Below, one piece after another: positions 12,303-24,300 of a DNA stretch of 64,000 bases. This DNA comes from Populus alba (taxonomy: Eukaryota > Streptophyta > Magnoliopsida > Malpighiales > Salicaceae). Position 1 is the stretch's first letter. The number at the start of each line of letters is the position of its first letter. Both the position numbers and the translations under genes were made by a program. Location: contig NC_133296.1 of assembly GCF_005239225.2 (NCBI RefSeq), forward strand, positions 6,138,001 through 6,202,000, given 5' to 3'. A model generated the notes under the pieces. That model was given only the letters and a program-made list of their open reading frames with translations. It had not been told where the DNA came from and did no database searches.

Positions 12303-15300
12303 ATGTCTATCAGAAAGTTGCGAGGAAGCAGTACAGAAAAATCTTTGTCGGAGCAAGAGCAGCTGGCTAAGGTATGTATGTAATGCCTAACAGTAGCTTT
12401 AAGAACCATTGATATTTTTTACTTCAATAAAAATGACTTTTGAAATTCAGAGGAGAAAGTCCTGTTGCCTAAGGGTGATTTTAATTGGTTCCTATCAAGT
12501 GGAATGATGATTCAGCAATGAATTTCATCAGATAAGCTATCAATTTTGTAATAGGTTTATGCATGAATTCTTTGCTAACTATACACTTGCTTAACACAAG
12601 GGCAGGGGGGTTTGCTTCTAGTTTTCCTACTTCCATGGTCATTTCTTTTAATCTTTTCTGCATCATGAGAAACGAGTTTTATTATGCATGCTTAGCAGCT
12701 AGTAAAAACAAAAGCATGATCCTGCTTTCTCCTTCAGCAACTTTTTTGCTTCTTCTCTATGGTTCAATGCCTTCTAACTGGGCCTGGAACATAGTCTACC
12801 AATCATTTGGAGGGCTCTTCTTTTCTTTAGATTAGGATTTGGATTTGTCTTCTTCTCAAATTGTCACCTTGGGTTGATCAATTTTAATGCTGCCTCTATT
12901 TTGTTTAGCATCCAGCATACTGGAAACTTTAACCAATTTGATTTTAATCATTTTCTTTTGATGCTAAGCTCATCATCAATCAAAATAATTCTTTCCATTC
13001 CTAGATTTTTCTTGTTGGGTTTTAAATTCTATTTCTCTTTCAAAGCCCCTACCGAGTGATGTATAACTACAGTTGATCAAATCAACTATGTGGGGAGGGA
13101 ACTAACTTTCTTCCTTTTTTTTCAGATCAATGATGTTAGGAAGATACTAGGTCCTATAGCCGATAAGCTTCCAGTGCTTTGTTCTGATGCATCAATATCA
13201 AGGTATCTAAGAGCAAGGAACTGGAATACAAAAAAGGCAGCCAAGATGTTGAAAAACACATTGAAATGGAGGTTGGAATTCAAGCCTGAGAAGATCCGAT
13301 GGGTATATGCTTCCAGTACCTTTTGAATTGAATTTCTTTGACATAGACTGTATGGAAGTCTTTATAAACGAAGTAAAAGAAAAGAAAAGAAAAGAAAAAG
13401 AGCTTTTTGTGCATACCTTACATGGATGTCTGGTAAACGAAGTAAAAGAAAAGAAAAGAAAAGAGCTTCCAGACCAATTATTGCCCAAACATATGGATGT
13501 CTTGCAATTCCTTACATGGGCATTGTTTGAAACTGGTATAAACTGTGCCCTGTTTCTGTGCAACTTAAGATGATGTTTTTTCCTTTTCATGTTTTAGGAA
13601 GATATTGCTAAAGAAGCTGAGACTGGAAAAGTCTATAGAGCTAATTATCTTGACAAGAAGGGACGGACTGTTCTTATCTTTAGACCTGGTTTCCAGGTGG
13701 ATCCCTTAATATGAAAAATTCAGCTTACTACTATTTTTGTTTTGGTTCATTATAGTATCATGCTTTCCTGGACTTATGACAAATCCTTTTATATCAGAAT
13801 ACAAGCGACATAAGAGGACAGATCAGACACCTTGTTTACTGTATGGAGAATGCCACAACAACTTTAAATCCAGATCAGGATCAGATGGTATGGCTAATTG
13901 ATTTTCAAGGGTGGACAATGTCCTGTATATCAGTGAAGGCTGCTCGGGAAACAGCTCACATCCTGCAAAATCATTATCCTGAGAGACTAGGTGTTGGAAT
14001 CCTCTACAACCCTCCCAAAGTATTTGAATCCTTTTGGACGGTATGTGATGATATACATAATGCTTTATCTTGAGATTTAATATTCCTTAAACCTAACGTA
14101 AATGTGGCTCTTGCTTCATGGTTCCTAACGCTTTCTGCTGTAGGAAGAAATCCTGGCATCTATGCACAAATTTCATCATCTATCTTCATATTTGCTCTAT
14201 CAGTTTCATTCTCATCATTCAGTCGAGTTGTGCCAATTTCTCTTAATTTAACTTCATATTTACTTTATCGTTTGTATTTGCAACCCAATAAATCTGATGT
14301 GTTTGTGGTGTTGCAATGCAAAAACTGAGAGATCTTGGAGCAGTTCAGACATGTAAGAACACATTCAATGTAGAATTTTGTTGGGGAAATTTATCAAGTT
14401 TAGGTGATGAAGTTCTTTCAGACCCACCATCTTTTTTTCCCTCATGCATAAAGATTTGGACTTCTACTCGAGGGACTACTTTATTTCTAGGGAAGGACAT
14501 GCACATAATTATATTTGACTGGATAGGTGAGCACCATAAGAAATGGTTTACTCTAAAAAAAGGGGGAAAAGGTAAGAAAGAAGGCTGATTCCCTGTACTC
14601 TATTGTTAATATGTTCTTTGATAATGGAACAAATGTATGGAAATTATATTTGATTAGATAGGTGAGAAACATAAGAGTTGGTTTACTCTAAAAAAAAGGG
14701 GAAAAGGTAAGAAAGAATGCTGATTCCCTGTACTCTATTGTTAATATATTCTTTGATAATGGAACAAATGTATGGAACTATGAAACAAATCCAATTAATT
14801 TTGTATTTGTCCCTGTTGTGTCAAATCTTGTCACTTGGTCATTCCTTGTGGCCTTTATAACGTTACTTCTCCAATGCTAACTGTGATTCCAAAATTTACA
14901 AAACTTGCTTTTTTGCAGCTGGTGAAACCATTTATTGAACCCAAGACATCCAAGAAAGTGAGGTTTGTCTATTCCAATGGACCACAGAGCCAAAAGCTGA
15001 TGGAAGAACTCTTTGATATGGATAAGCTGGATTGTGCATTTGGTGGCAGAAACTCAGCTGGGTTTAACCATGAAGCTTATGCCCAATGGATGAGGGAGGA
15101 TGACAAGAAAAAGTTTGATATGATGAACTGTGGATCGTCATCACCGCTACCATCCACCATGTCTGAATCACAGAGCTCAGAGACATTGACTCCAAGTGGT
15201 ATCTCTGTGGCTTCTGACGAAGATGACAGTTCATCTGGTGATGAAAAAACCTTAAACTTGGAGAATATTGATGAGAAAACACAAGGTTTGCCACTTAGTT

Positions 15301-15392
15301 GTGAAGATGTTGCAGTTAGTGAAGCAGAAGATGTTGCAGTTAGTGAAGCAGTTGACGTAGGAAAAGAACTAAATAAAGGAGAGCTGGCATGA
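12303..15392 (+). CDS. Sec14-like CRAL-TRIO domain protein (lipid/phosphoinositide transfer)
   Basis: Five coding exons: 12303-12371, 13126-13302, 13598-13696, 13798-14040 and 14919-15392; all junctions are phase 0, giving 353 aa. Residues about 24-82 form the CRAL-TRIO N-terminal helical region (SRYLRARNWNTKKAAKMLK), followed by the lipid-binding lobe: VWLIDFQGWTM, ARETAHILQNHYPERLG, LYNPPKVFESFWT and, after the last intron, LVKPFIEPKTSKKVRFVYSN. This is the usual Sec14 order. The C-terminal ~90 residues are Ser/acidic and end with a short direct repeat (EDVAVSEA twice). Family proteins exchange or present phosphatidylinositol and other lipids at membranes; the substrate here is unknown. The start ATG sits 30 bp after the acceptor of the 5' UTR intron and gives MSIRKLRG, a short basic N-terminus. 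A soluble cytosolic protein is expected: there is no signal peptide or membrane segment. Confidence 0.92.
13371..13463 (+). repeat. AAAAG-rich repeat within Sec14 intron
   Basis: Two copies of a unit beginning acgaagtaaaagaaaag and continuing with further AAAAG units, separated by about 65 bp. The flanking words (catggatgtct) are also repeated, so this is a small local tandem duplication with an expanded pentamer core inside the intron 13303-13597. Confidence 0.7.
14508..14778 (+). repeat. 135-bp tandem duplication in last Sec14 intron
   Basis: The segment beginning attatatttgactggatagg near 14508 is repeated from about 14643 (attatatttgattagatagg). Both copies contain a tgattccctgtactctattg block (14587 and 14722), giving a period of 135 bp with only a few mismatches. 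It lies inside the intron 14041-14918. Confidence 0.85.
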
Positions 15393-16118
15393 TTTTCAAA
15401 CTTGGGAGAGTGTGGATGAGCACAAGGCTCAGCACTTGGTGTCGATCACACTGTGATGATGAAGCTGAAGTGGAAAGAAGTGAAAATTAGGCGACCTCGA
15501 AGTTGGCACGAGAACAAGGATAGGTTCTGGTTAACATTATTTTTCTTTCAAATTTTGAGCATTTGGCTTGGCACCCAAACAGTAGCATGATGAAAACCTT
15601 GATTGAAAAATTGGTTTTCGTTCATGTTGAATATCAAAATAAAGCTTTTACAGCCAACTAATTGCTTTGCATACGTTAATCTTTCCTGCACAGGCTGAGA
15701 CAATAGGTATATCCCACTGAATTTACTTTCCGGGGAAATTACAAACTCCATTGCTCTTAAAACGTTCTTGTATATATCTTTTGTTTTACAGTTTCTTGTT
15801 CTCAAGATCTCTTTTTGATGAGTTCAGATATTTTGATTGCAACGTTCAAATCTAGATAGATCAAGCTAGACAGGAAAATATTGGCTCAAACTTTGTCCGT
15901 AACAACACATGCTTCTGTTACAATTTCAGGAATTTGTAAGAAAAACACAACATTTTGTTAAAGATATTACGACTAGAGTGCCTTGGAGGAATGACACTAA
16001 AACAGCTTGAATCCAAATGATAGCAAAGTCTTTTCACATCAGGCCATGCACCAAACATGAAGATTAACCCAGAGAGGGGGGAAAATAACAGAACCACACC
16101 ATGAAGGGTAGCCAGTTT
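15393..16118. other. 3' UTR of Sec14 gene and spacer
   Basis: Non-coding. The first ~450 bp after the stop are likely 3' UTR. The 85-aa minus-strand ORF at 15548-15805 has no recognisable features and overlaps this probable UTR, so it was not called. Confidence 0.4.
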
Positions 16119-16337
16119 TTAAACGACCTTTTTTCCCTTCCAATTCTTAGCAGTGACCAACTTTTTTAGTGATTCAGACCCATTGACACAATTGGTGGTT
16201 AAAAAATCGAGGCCCTGAATGATTTGTGCAGTCCACACTTGGTCATCTCCACCATTTGAAATTTCCATTGCTTCTGGCTTGATAGCTTTTGACAGTTTCA
16301 GTCCATTTAATCTCCTCTCAAAATCTGATAGCATCTG
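16119..16337 (-). pseudogene. Orphan coding-like exon, unidentified
   Basis: On the minus strand an acceptor-like tttatgatcccag precedes an open stretch starting MLSDFERRLNGLKLSKAIKP and ending LKKLVTAKNWKGKKVV then stop, about 71 residues. Its composition (balanced charged residues, no low complexity) looks like a genuine terminal exon. The 600 bp upstream on that strand, towards the divergent gene at 17.5 kb, shows no companion exons. It may be a relic or captured exon, or the last exon of a gene whose other exons I cannot see. I do not recognise the family. Confidence 0.35.
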
Positions 16338-16339
16338 GG

Positions 16340-16959
16340 ATCATAAAATAGAAAAAAAAAGTCATTTTGTGCCTACAATCTAAGATCAACTTGGTCGAAA
16401 TACATTAAAATTATATACATGGAAGGGAGTGGACGGGTGATGGTTGGGCACACAGGCCCTAGCTGCCAACTTGGAAAGAATGAAAGAAAAGAGAATAAAT
16501 CCCTTTATCTAATGGATGTAATGATCGATCCCACACTCTCTCTTTTAAACCAAACCAATCAGCTGCAAATACTTAAAATATTAATTGGGTTATTTATTTT
16601 GTGGAGTTCTAATCATATGCTATCATGTGCTCCCTAATCATGATTAGCCTTGCTAATGCTAATCCAACAGTCAGAATTGAGAGTGGTTATCTTAATCCAA
16701 TGGCAGAAACTCAAGGAGCATCGGGTTGTTCTACTCCTTGACTGTAAATTGAAATATCCTCATAACAGAAAACAATATACTAATTCCATAAAAATAAATA
16801 AATAAAACTTAATTTTCATTTCCTTTCACATTCAACCTTTTCTCTTTCTCTGCTTTTTTTAGTACTATTATTATCATACCACCTCCCTCCCCATTTGATC
16901 ATCTCTGTCTAATACAAAATTTAATCACACTCTACAAAAAGAAAGCTCCCTCTCCATGC
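16340..16959. promoter_or_regulatory. Upstream region of the acidic-protein gene
   Basis: No gene seen. The segment 16660-16960 has pyrimidine-rich stretches (ctttttctctttctctgc type) common just upstream of plant transcription starts. No TATA box could be assigned with confidence. Confidence 0.3.
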
Positions 16960-17530
16960 CTATTGCTGACCCAAAAAGGAGAAATCTTGGTTAAAAGAGA
17001 GAGCTGCAGAGAGAAAGGAAAAGAAAGAGAACAAAAGCAGAGGATTCCATTTCCTTTTTTCGGTTTTGAGTCCTCTGATCTGTATATCAATCTGGTGAGT
17101 CATTCATTCATTTCATTCTGTTCCTTTAAAAAGTCTCAAACTTTAGCATCGATCTCTTGCCTTTCTATTGTGTTCTGCCCCTCAGGTATTGATATTGCAA
17201 TGATCACTAAGTTGATCATAATTTGAATGGTCCAGATTTCTATTTGGATTGAATTTTTCTCCTATCTTTTTTGAACTCTACCCGGAACCCATCACTTAGA
17301 TTTTCTGATTTTTTTTTTTGTTGGATTTCAGGAGTTGAATTTGATCATCGTTTGATTGCTCTGTATTTCATTTGATTGGGTTTTCTTAGGTCGGTTTTGC
17401 TCAAATTGTCAATTATCAGCTCCTTTTATATGTTTTCTAATGTTATGTTTAGCAATTGGGTTTCGTGGATCTAGTGCATTTTAGTTAGTTTCTAATTTCA
17501 AGCTCTTTTTGTTTGTTTGTTAAAAAACAG
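16960..17530 (+). other. 5' UTR exon and intron of the acidic membrane-protein gene
   Basis: A purine-rich leader ends at 17094 with TCTG followed by gtgagt. The intron runs to 17530, ending ttaaaaaacag. The second exon begins 17531 with GTTGTGACAGG, 30 bp before the start ATG. The exact transcription start is not determined. Confidence 0.55.
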
Positions 17531-17560
17531 GTTGTGACAGGAGAAGGAGAGAGAGACGAA

Positions 17561-20500
17561 ATGGGTATTGATGCAATGAGAATTAGAGTTCAAATCAGGA
17601 GATTTTTGGTGATTTCATTTGAATTATGTTATAGATCAGTTTGCAAACATCCATTTCTTGTGGGCATGGTTTGTTTCTTGTTATTGTTGTATAGGTCATT
17701 TCCTTTTTTGTTTTCCCTTTTAGTCACTGCATCCCCTGTTTTGATTTGTACTGCCATTTTGCTTGGGACCCTTTTGAGTTTTGGAGAGCCAAATATACCT
17801 GAAGTTGAAGAAGAAGAAGAAGAAGAAGAAAAAGAAGAAGAAGAAGAAGAAGAAGAACAAGTTAGCCATGAGATTTCATATTTAAAGAAGGAAGGGGTTG
17901 CAGAGGATGCCACTTTTGTTGTTCAGAAAGATGAAAGCTTTAGTTTAGAGGGATTTGTAGGGAACAGAGATATTGAAGAAGAGAGCTTGCTGGAGAACAA
18001 AAATAGGAAGATTGAGGTTCATGGCGATTCAGGAGATTACGTGCCGCTGATCGACGAAACTTCCCGAGAAGTTCAATTTGAGAAGCAAGTTGTTGAGGAG
18101 GTGGAGAGTTATTTTGATAATTTAGAGTTAGTAAAGAAAAGGGAAATTCAAGAGGAGAATCTTGGGATCAAAGAAGTGTCAAGTCATGCAGAGGGTGTCG
18201 AAGAACAATATTCTTTGCTTCAAAATTCAAGAGATGAGAATCTTGACGATGATAATTCTGTGGGAGAGTTTATTGAAACTCATAATGGTTACTTGGAATT
18301 TTCTCAGGAATCATCTTGGAAACGTGCATACCATGATGATGAAGAGGATGATGATGAGGCTTCTGATTCTGGATCTGATGGGGTGGAAAGCTCCTCTCCA
18401 GATGCTTCAATGGCAGACATTCTTCCAATGCTTGATGAGCTCCACCCACTTTTAGATGAGGAAGCTCCACAGCCAGCTAACATTTCCAATGATGGATCTG
18501 ATGCTGGTTCAGAGGGGTCTCATAAGAGCGATGAGAGCAGTATTGAGTCGGAGGAGGATGTGGGAAACCAGGCAGATGAAGACGAAGACGGTGATGATGA
18601 TAATGATAATGAAGAAGAAGCACAAGGCAGTAAAGAGGATGAAAGTAAATCTGCAATCAAATGGACAGAGGACGACCAGAAAAACCTCATGGATTTAGGG
18701 ACTTTAGAACTCGAAAGAAACCAGCGTTTGGAGAGTCTTATTGCAAGAAGAAGGGCTCGTAGAAACATGAGATTGATGGCTGAGAAGAATCTTATAGACT
18801 TGGATGCTGCTGATATTCCCATCAACATTCCATCTATTTCAACAGCTAGGCACAACCCGTTTGATTTTCCTTATGATGATGTTCCTGGGTCTGCTCCTTC
18901 TGTATTGTTGCCAAGACGAAATCCTTTTGACCTTCCCTATGACTCAAATGAAGAAAAGCCCGATCTTAAGGGAGATAGTTTTCAACAGGAATTCTCTGCA
19001 ACTCAGCATAGGGAACCATTTTTCCGAAGGCATGAAAGTTTCAGCATTGGGCCATCAACCTTGGCGGGGACCAGGCAAGATCTTCGATGGAAGCCATATT
19101 TTGTACCCGAACGATTTGCTACTGAAGGGACAAGCTATCACACTTTCCAGCGCCAATTAAGTGAAGCTAGCGAGTCAAAGGTGAGCTCAGTTCCAGATAC
19201 CGAGTCAGTTAGTTCAGCTTTGGAGGAAGAGGACAAGAGGATCAATGAAGAAGATGTTTCTCAAGAAACAGAAATGATTTCCAATGTTGACCATGCTTCT
19301 CTCCTTGTCGAAAGGGGAAGTTTATCATCGGAAGACGTAGATTCTGTGGAAGATGAACAGGTTGAGAAGAGTGATTTACTCCATGACGGGGCTGAAATTG
19401 CATTAGGGGACGTTGAAAACCACCACGAAATAGATTCTGGCTTGTCTGAATCAGGAGGGGTAACTCCTGAGGAGCTTAACACAAGTGAAATTCTTCTGCG
19501 TATGGGACATGGTGAAGAGGATTACAGCAGTAGATCAAGCCTATCCTCGTTGTCAGAGATAGATGAAAAAATATGTGATGTGAATAGAGGATCAACAAGT
19601 CTGGAGCCAACAAACAGTCAGATTGAGGGCTCTCACATTTCAATCCAAACTTCACTTGATTCTGATTTTCATTTTGTGAATGGGTTGGCAGATGATAATG
19701 AACACAGGGAGCCTGTTTTGGAGCCAAGAAATGATCATATTGACGAATGTGACATCTCAACGCAATCTTCTCTTGATTCAGATTTTCATTTTACAAGTCA
19801 GATGATGGATGGAAGTCAATACAGGGAGCCTGGTTTGGAGTCAACAGGCAATCAAATTGGGGATGCTGGCATTTTGAAGGAAAGCTCAACAGAGTCTGAT
19901 TCAAATGTTTTAAGTGGACTGGCAGATGACAATCAAGAACCTGTTTTGGAGCCAGGAGGCCATCATATTGAGGAACGTGGCATTTCATTACAAACTTCTC
20001 ATGATTCAGATATCCATTTGACAAGTTCAGTGGTGGATGATGGTCAACATAGTGATCCTGTTTATGATTCAAGCCCCCCATCAATTGAGACTATTCTCTC
20101 CTTTTCCTCTCTTTCTTCCGACACACAAAGATCAGAAATGGGTTCACCTCTGGCAATGGCTGAATTTGCAGATAAAGATTCTGAAGCGCATGCTGAGAAC
20201 TTGGAGAAGGATACGTCTAGTTACCAAGTGATGCTTGAAAGCTCTTCACAAGCACACTCACCAGAAGAAACTGAATTCAGATCAACAGGAGTTGCAGAAA
20301 ATACTGGGAATGAGATTACAGAGCTTGGGTTCTCAGGAGCAGAGTCAAATTTTGATGGTCATAATGGGTTTACAAAGCCTGAATCAGCTGCTGAGAATTT
20401 CTCAGTTGATTCTTCTCCGTCTCTATCAGACAATGGATCAGCACAGGAGGTTGTAGCCAGCAAGGAAGAAAACTCTCATCACAAAGAGGCTCGACTGCAC

Positions 20501-22911
20501 TCATCAAGTCTTGATGCAGAAATCATTGTTGATGGATATAAGCAGTTGGATTCTGCCTCTTCTAGTTATAAGATGGCTTCTGAAGAGAGCAATTTGCCTG
20601 TACTGGAAAAAGATTATCCTCTACTGGTAGTTGAGCAGGTTTCAGTAGACACTAATTTATCTGCTTCAGAGGCTAAACCTGCCGAGGACCATGCAATTGG
20701 TATTGAAAAATCTTTTGGGCTTGAGCAGGATCAAGTCAGCTCAACAAGTTTTGATGTGGATATTCATGCTGATGGCTTCCAAGCTGTGGGTGAGAAATTA
20801 GATCCAGTGGATTCTAATTCTCAGCATGTTCCTTCGAATGATTTACATTTGTCTGTGCATGAAGAAAGAGAGCCATCAGTGGTGGCTGAGCAAGTTATGG
20901 GGACTCATCTAGATGTATCTTCTTCGGAGATGAAGCTTGTGGAGGAGCATTCATCAGAGAAGGGAGAAACCGTCCAATCTGAACAGGATCAAGTGCATTT
21001 ATCAAGTTCTGATTCAGCGATTGGTGCTGGTTTTCACCAAGATGTGGATGTGACAGTTGTTTCTTCAGAATCTGGTCACCAAAATCCACTGTCTGAGGAA
21101 AAACCTCATCTTGAATTGGAGAAACAGCAGTCTTTGTCAGATAAATCCATGCTTGAACAATCTTTTAGCAATCACAATGAACCTCGGGTAAGGCATGCAA
21201 CTCTTCTGCTTCTAGTTTTACTTTTTTCTTAATTCTTGTATGAATTGCTTCTTGTACATGTTTTGTTGAATGACTGATCTGAGATGAGGACCTCTTGTTT
21301 TACACACAGCATATTTCATGGGTTGTGCATAAGATTACCTTCCATGAAGACCTCTTGTTGTATGAATGCCTTCCTTTGGGAATAATTGAAAAATTTATCA
21401 ATATTATTTTCTCAAACCTATATGAATTTTTGCTCGTGTGTTGGATTTGTTTGCAATTAGACTTGGACTCTACAGCAAATCAGTGATTTGTTAGGTAGCT
21501 GAATTAGTTCATTAAACGTGATTTCTATGACACCAAACAGGGACTATCTGTTACCATTTCCAACAATGAAAACATTCCAGAAGTCCACAATCCTGAAGAG
21601 ACAATTTCAAGAAGCATCACCTCCTTGATGCCAAATTTCACCTCAGACTCTCCCAATAGTCTACCATACAAATCACCAGCTGGTGGAATAGATTTGAAAG
21701 ATGATGTCCTCGATAAAATTGTATATGAGGATTATCATCAGGTCTTAGAACACTCTAATTACCCAGGAGAAGCATATGGCCCCCCTGTTTCTGAGGAAAA
21801 TATCAACGAAGATGAAGATGAGTTAAAGGAGATTGATGAGGGATTGTTGTCAGAATTGGATACAGTTGGGGACTTCAGTGTAAAAGAAGTTGTTGGCGAG
21901 TCACTCCATGATGAACAAGTACCAGAAAATACTAGTGTTAGTCCTGAATTTGACTTCTTGCCAAAAGATTTAAGCCTGACAGAGGTCAAGCCAGAGCTCC
22001 CAGTCCTTGAAGTTGGATCAGTTGAAGATATTGACTTGGCTTTCAAGCAACTTCATGAAGGAGCAAATGTTGAGGAGGTCATCCTTCCAAGTATGGTTGA
22101 GGAGCAATTAGCTGAGGATGAATCTAAACATCAAACTGATTCAGACTTGCGAGTTGTTGAAGCAAGATCTTTAGAAGATATTCATATTGCTATGAAGCAA
22201 ATCTCAGAAGAGAATATTGAGGAACTGGTGTATTCGAGGGATGCAGCAACAGAAGCAAATGAAATGGCATCTGCCAAGGAGATCCCAGTCCTTGAAGTTA
22301 AAACAATCGAAGATGTTGACTTGGCTTTCAGGCAGCTTCATGAAGGAGTAGAAGTTGAGGAGATCATCCTTCCCAGTGCAATTGAGCAGCAGCTGGTCGT
22401 GGATGATACCAAAGATCTCGGGCAAACCAGTTCAGCTTTGCCAGTTGTTGAAGCAAGATCTCTGGAGGATATTCATATAGCCATGAAGCAGGTTTCAGAA
22501 GGAAATATTGAGCAGCGGCCAAAGTTGCTGGATCCGAATGATAAACCAGGACATGAAGCAGCTTCTACCAAGGAGATGGATTCTAGGAATTCAGAAATAA
22601 TTGAAGAGGATTCCACTGAGGATATTGAATCAAGTACTGTAGAAGTAAATGAAGTGAGTTCCATCAAGGCTGTGGAATCAAGCATTGTGCAAGTAATTGA
22701 AGTGACTTCCATCAAGGAGAGTGAACCGGATACTGCTGAGTCTGGTGGTGGAGAAACCAGCACAATTGCTCATCATGAATCAAAGCATGGATTCGATGAA
22801 ACACCTGGAAATTCGAGTTCGAGCATATCAGATACCAAAGGCAAGAAGGCAAAATCTCATAGTTCGAGTTCTAATTCCAGCTCGAGCTCGAGCTCTAGTG
22901 ATTCAGATTGA
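17561..22911 (+). CDS. Long acidic, repeat-containing protein with N-terminal membrane anchor
   Basis: Two coding exons, 17561-21187 and 21541-22911, joined at phase 0 (CGG|gtaagg ... aaacag|GGA), give 1665 aa. Residues ~32-75 are strongly hydrophobic with one or two membrane spans (FLVGMVCFLLLLY; VLICTAILLGTLLSF), then a poly-Glu run at ~81-105 encoded by GAA repeats. A conserved-looking basic core near 368-415 reads LMDLGTLELERNQRLESLIA then RRRARRNMRLMAEKN, followed by two NPFD[FL]PYD motifs at ~430-461. About residues 680-846 hold four diverged ~42-aa repeats (SLDSDFHF...EPVLEP), and ~1362-1530 hold two pairs of repeats (VEDIDLAFKQLHEG / LEDIHIAMKQ). The C-terminus is Ser-rich (SSSSSSSDSD). 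This matches a plant family of large uncharacterised acidic membrane proteins. Function is unknown; I infer a membrane-tethered, largely disordered protein. Reading through the intron would give an alternative 1239-aa form. Confidence 0.85.
19600..20100 (+). repeat. Four in-frame ~42-codon repeats in acidic protein
   Basis: Repeats share the frame LEP.N.QIE..HISIQTS, then LDSDFHF....ADD..REPV. The starts fall near 19600, 19720, 19845 and 19945. The third is the most diverged (KESSTESDSN) and shortest. The DNA is also repetitive, so these are tandem duplications within the exon. Confidence 0.75.
22000..22515 (+). repeat. Alternating two-type repeats in acidic protein C-terminal region
   Basis: Type A (PVLEV.S/T.EDIDLAF then KQLHEG.EVEE, near 22000 and 22285) alternates with type B (VVEARSLEDIHIAMKQ, near 22150 and 22443), giving an A-B-A-B arrangement with a period of about 290 bp. 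The helical, amphipathic look suggests a small folded or coiled region in an otherwise disordered tail. Confidence 0.75.
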
Positions 22912-24300
22912 AGATAAGAATTGTAGCGAAGAAAAGAGAGGAAGTTTTGTGGTTTGAGTTTTCCTTCCTTTTGGTTTAGTTGTGTGAGAATGGGTTTTTT
23001 TGATTTTATAGTTTGGTCTACCACGATGTATTACTTGGCTGGGTTTTGATTACTTTCTAATTTATTGATCTGATCTCTTCAAGAATGAGTTTTGGTTTGA
23101 TTTCTTGAAGTGTGAATTTTTTAGGTTCTAAGAGTGAGCAGTTTGAGGTTTTCTGGGATAAAGATTGTTTGAAATCCCTGCATATTGTAAATTACAATTT
23201 GTAGAACGAATGTGATCAATTCCAGGCGTATAATGCTTTGTTTCAAATTTGCTCATCAGTTTTTCCTCTTCATCTTTGATATGCCCAGGCATCATCTTAT
23301 AAGAGATTATTCGAGTAGACTCTGCGCGGGTGATATGCAGGGTTGTCATCTGACCGTGGACCTGTAGCAGCATGATTGTTTCGGATCCGTTCTAGGTCTT
23401 GTCTAGTGTAGCTGTTCAATTTGCCTGTTCCTTGAAATGCAGAATTTTGCTGTATATAGCACTGCAAGTTCACAGTAGGACATATTGTTCCATGTATTGA
23501 TTGGACTGAGGATGTGAGTTATATATTGATCAAGTTTGACAACAGCAATGCTACCCCCTTTCTACAGCTAGGGTTTAAATGTGCTTGGTTGCCAGCCAGA
23601 CACCATTTTCTAACTGAAACACAATGCAGGGAATATATCTGAAGCTGATCATCTTCTCTGTTGCTTCCTTTCCAAGGTTCTTGAAAGTCAGACTGTTGGC
23701 TTTTTCTGGCAACTTCAAAGGGAGTTGGCTACTCTTTCAATGAAACTTTAAAGGTGCACTAGGTTGCGTGTAGACAATCTGTCCTCTCCCAATAAACCAC
23801 CATGAAAGACCCATTTATGGCTCCTAGTATTCCGCCCAGCGCCACCGGGGACCATGGCGGAGATATTTTGTAAGGTTACTCCCTTATCTATCAGAAAAAG
23901 GATTCTTTCTTCTTCCTCCTTTCAGTAAAGGGGTGCGCAAGTAGCTACCTCTATAATCAAAGAGCGCTGCTGGCTAAGGTCAATATCTGCAAAGGGAACA
24001 AAAGAGAGAGTGGCGAGTGGGGCTGGTTAAGTAAAGGTGACTAGAACAGCCCACCACTCTGCATTACTGAGATCATAAGTTACGCGTCAATTCTTCTTTC
24101 TGTTGGCACAGATATGTTATCAGATTTACGCAAGACAACCGACCCTTGAATTGTTGGATATGAATCCAATCCACCGACCCTTGAATTGTTGGATATGAAT
24201 CCAATCTAGCCAGGAAACAACAATTCAGGCCGGCTGCTTTTCGAACCGACAATTTGGTGTTGATCTTGTCCTGTCCCTCTCAACATGACGGTAACTAAGA
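22912..24300. other. 3' UTR, spacer and a less A/T-rich patch possibly of organelle origin
   Basis: The first ~200 bp are likely 3' UTR. About 23780-24090 is markedly less A/T-rich than all surrounding spacer and has no ORF; stretches such as ccgcccagcgccaccgggg and gggtgcgcaagtagctacc look like plant mitochondrial intergenic DNA. That origin is only an impression. Confidence 0.3.
24139..24207. repeat. 35-bp perfect tandem duplication
   Basis: The unit starting ccgacccttgaattgttgg and ending gaatccaatcc occurs twice back to back, at 24139 and 24174. Confidence 0.9.

Noticed and set aside
15548..15805. 85-aa minus-strand ORF
   Set aside because: Lies in the likely 3' UTR of the Sec14 gene with no motif or splice context.
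17629..17913. Ser-rich ORF antisense to the acidic protein gene
   Set aside because: Shadow of the GAA/poly-Glu stretch on the other strand. The same applies to the other ORFs within 18-23 kb.
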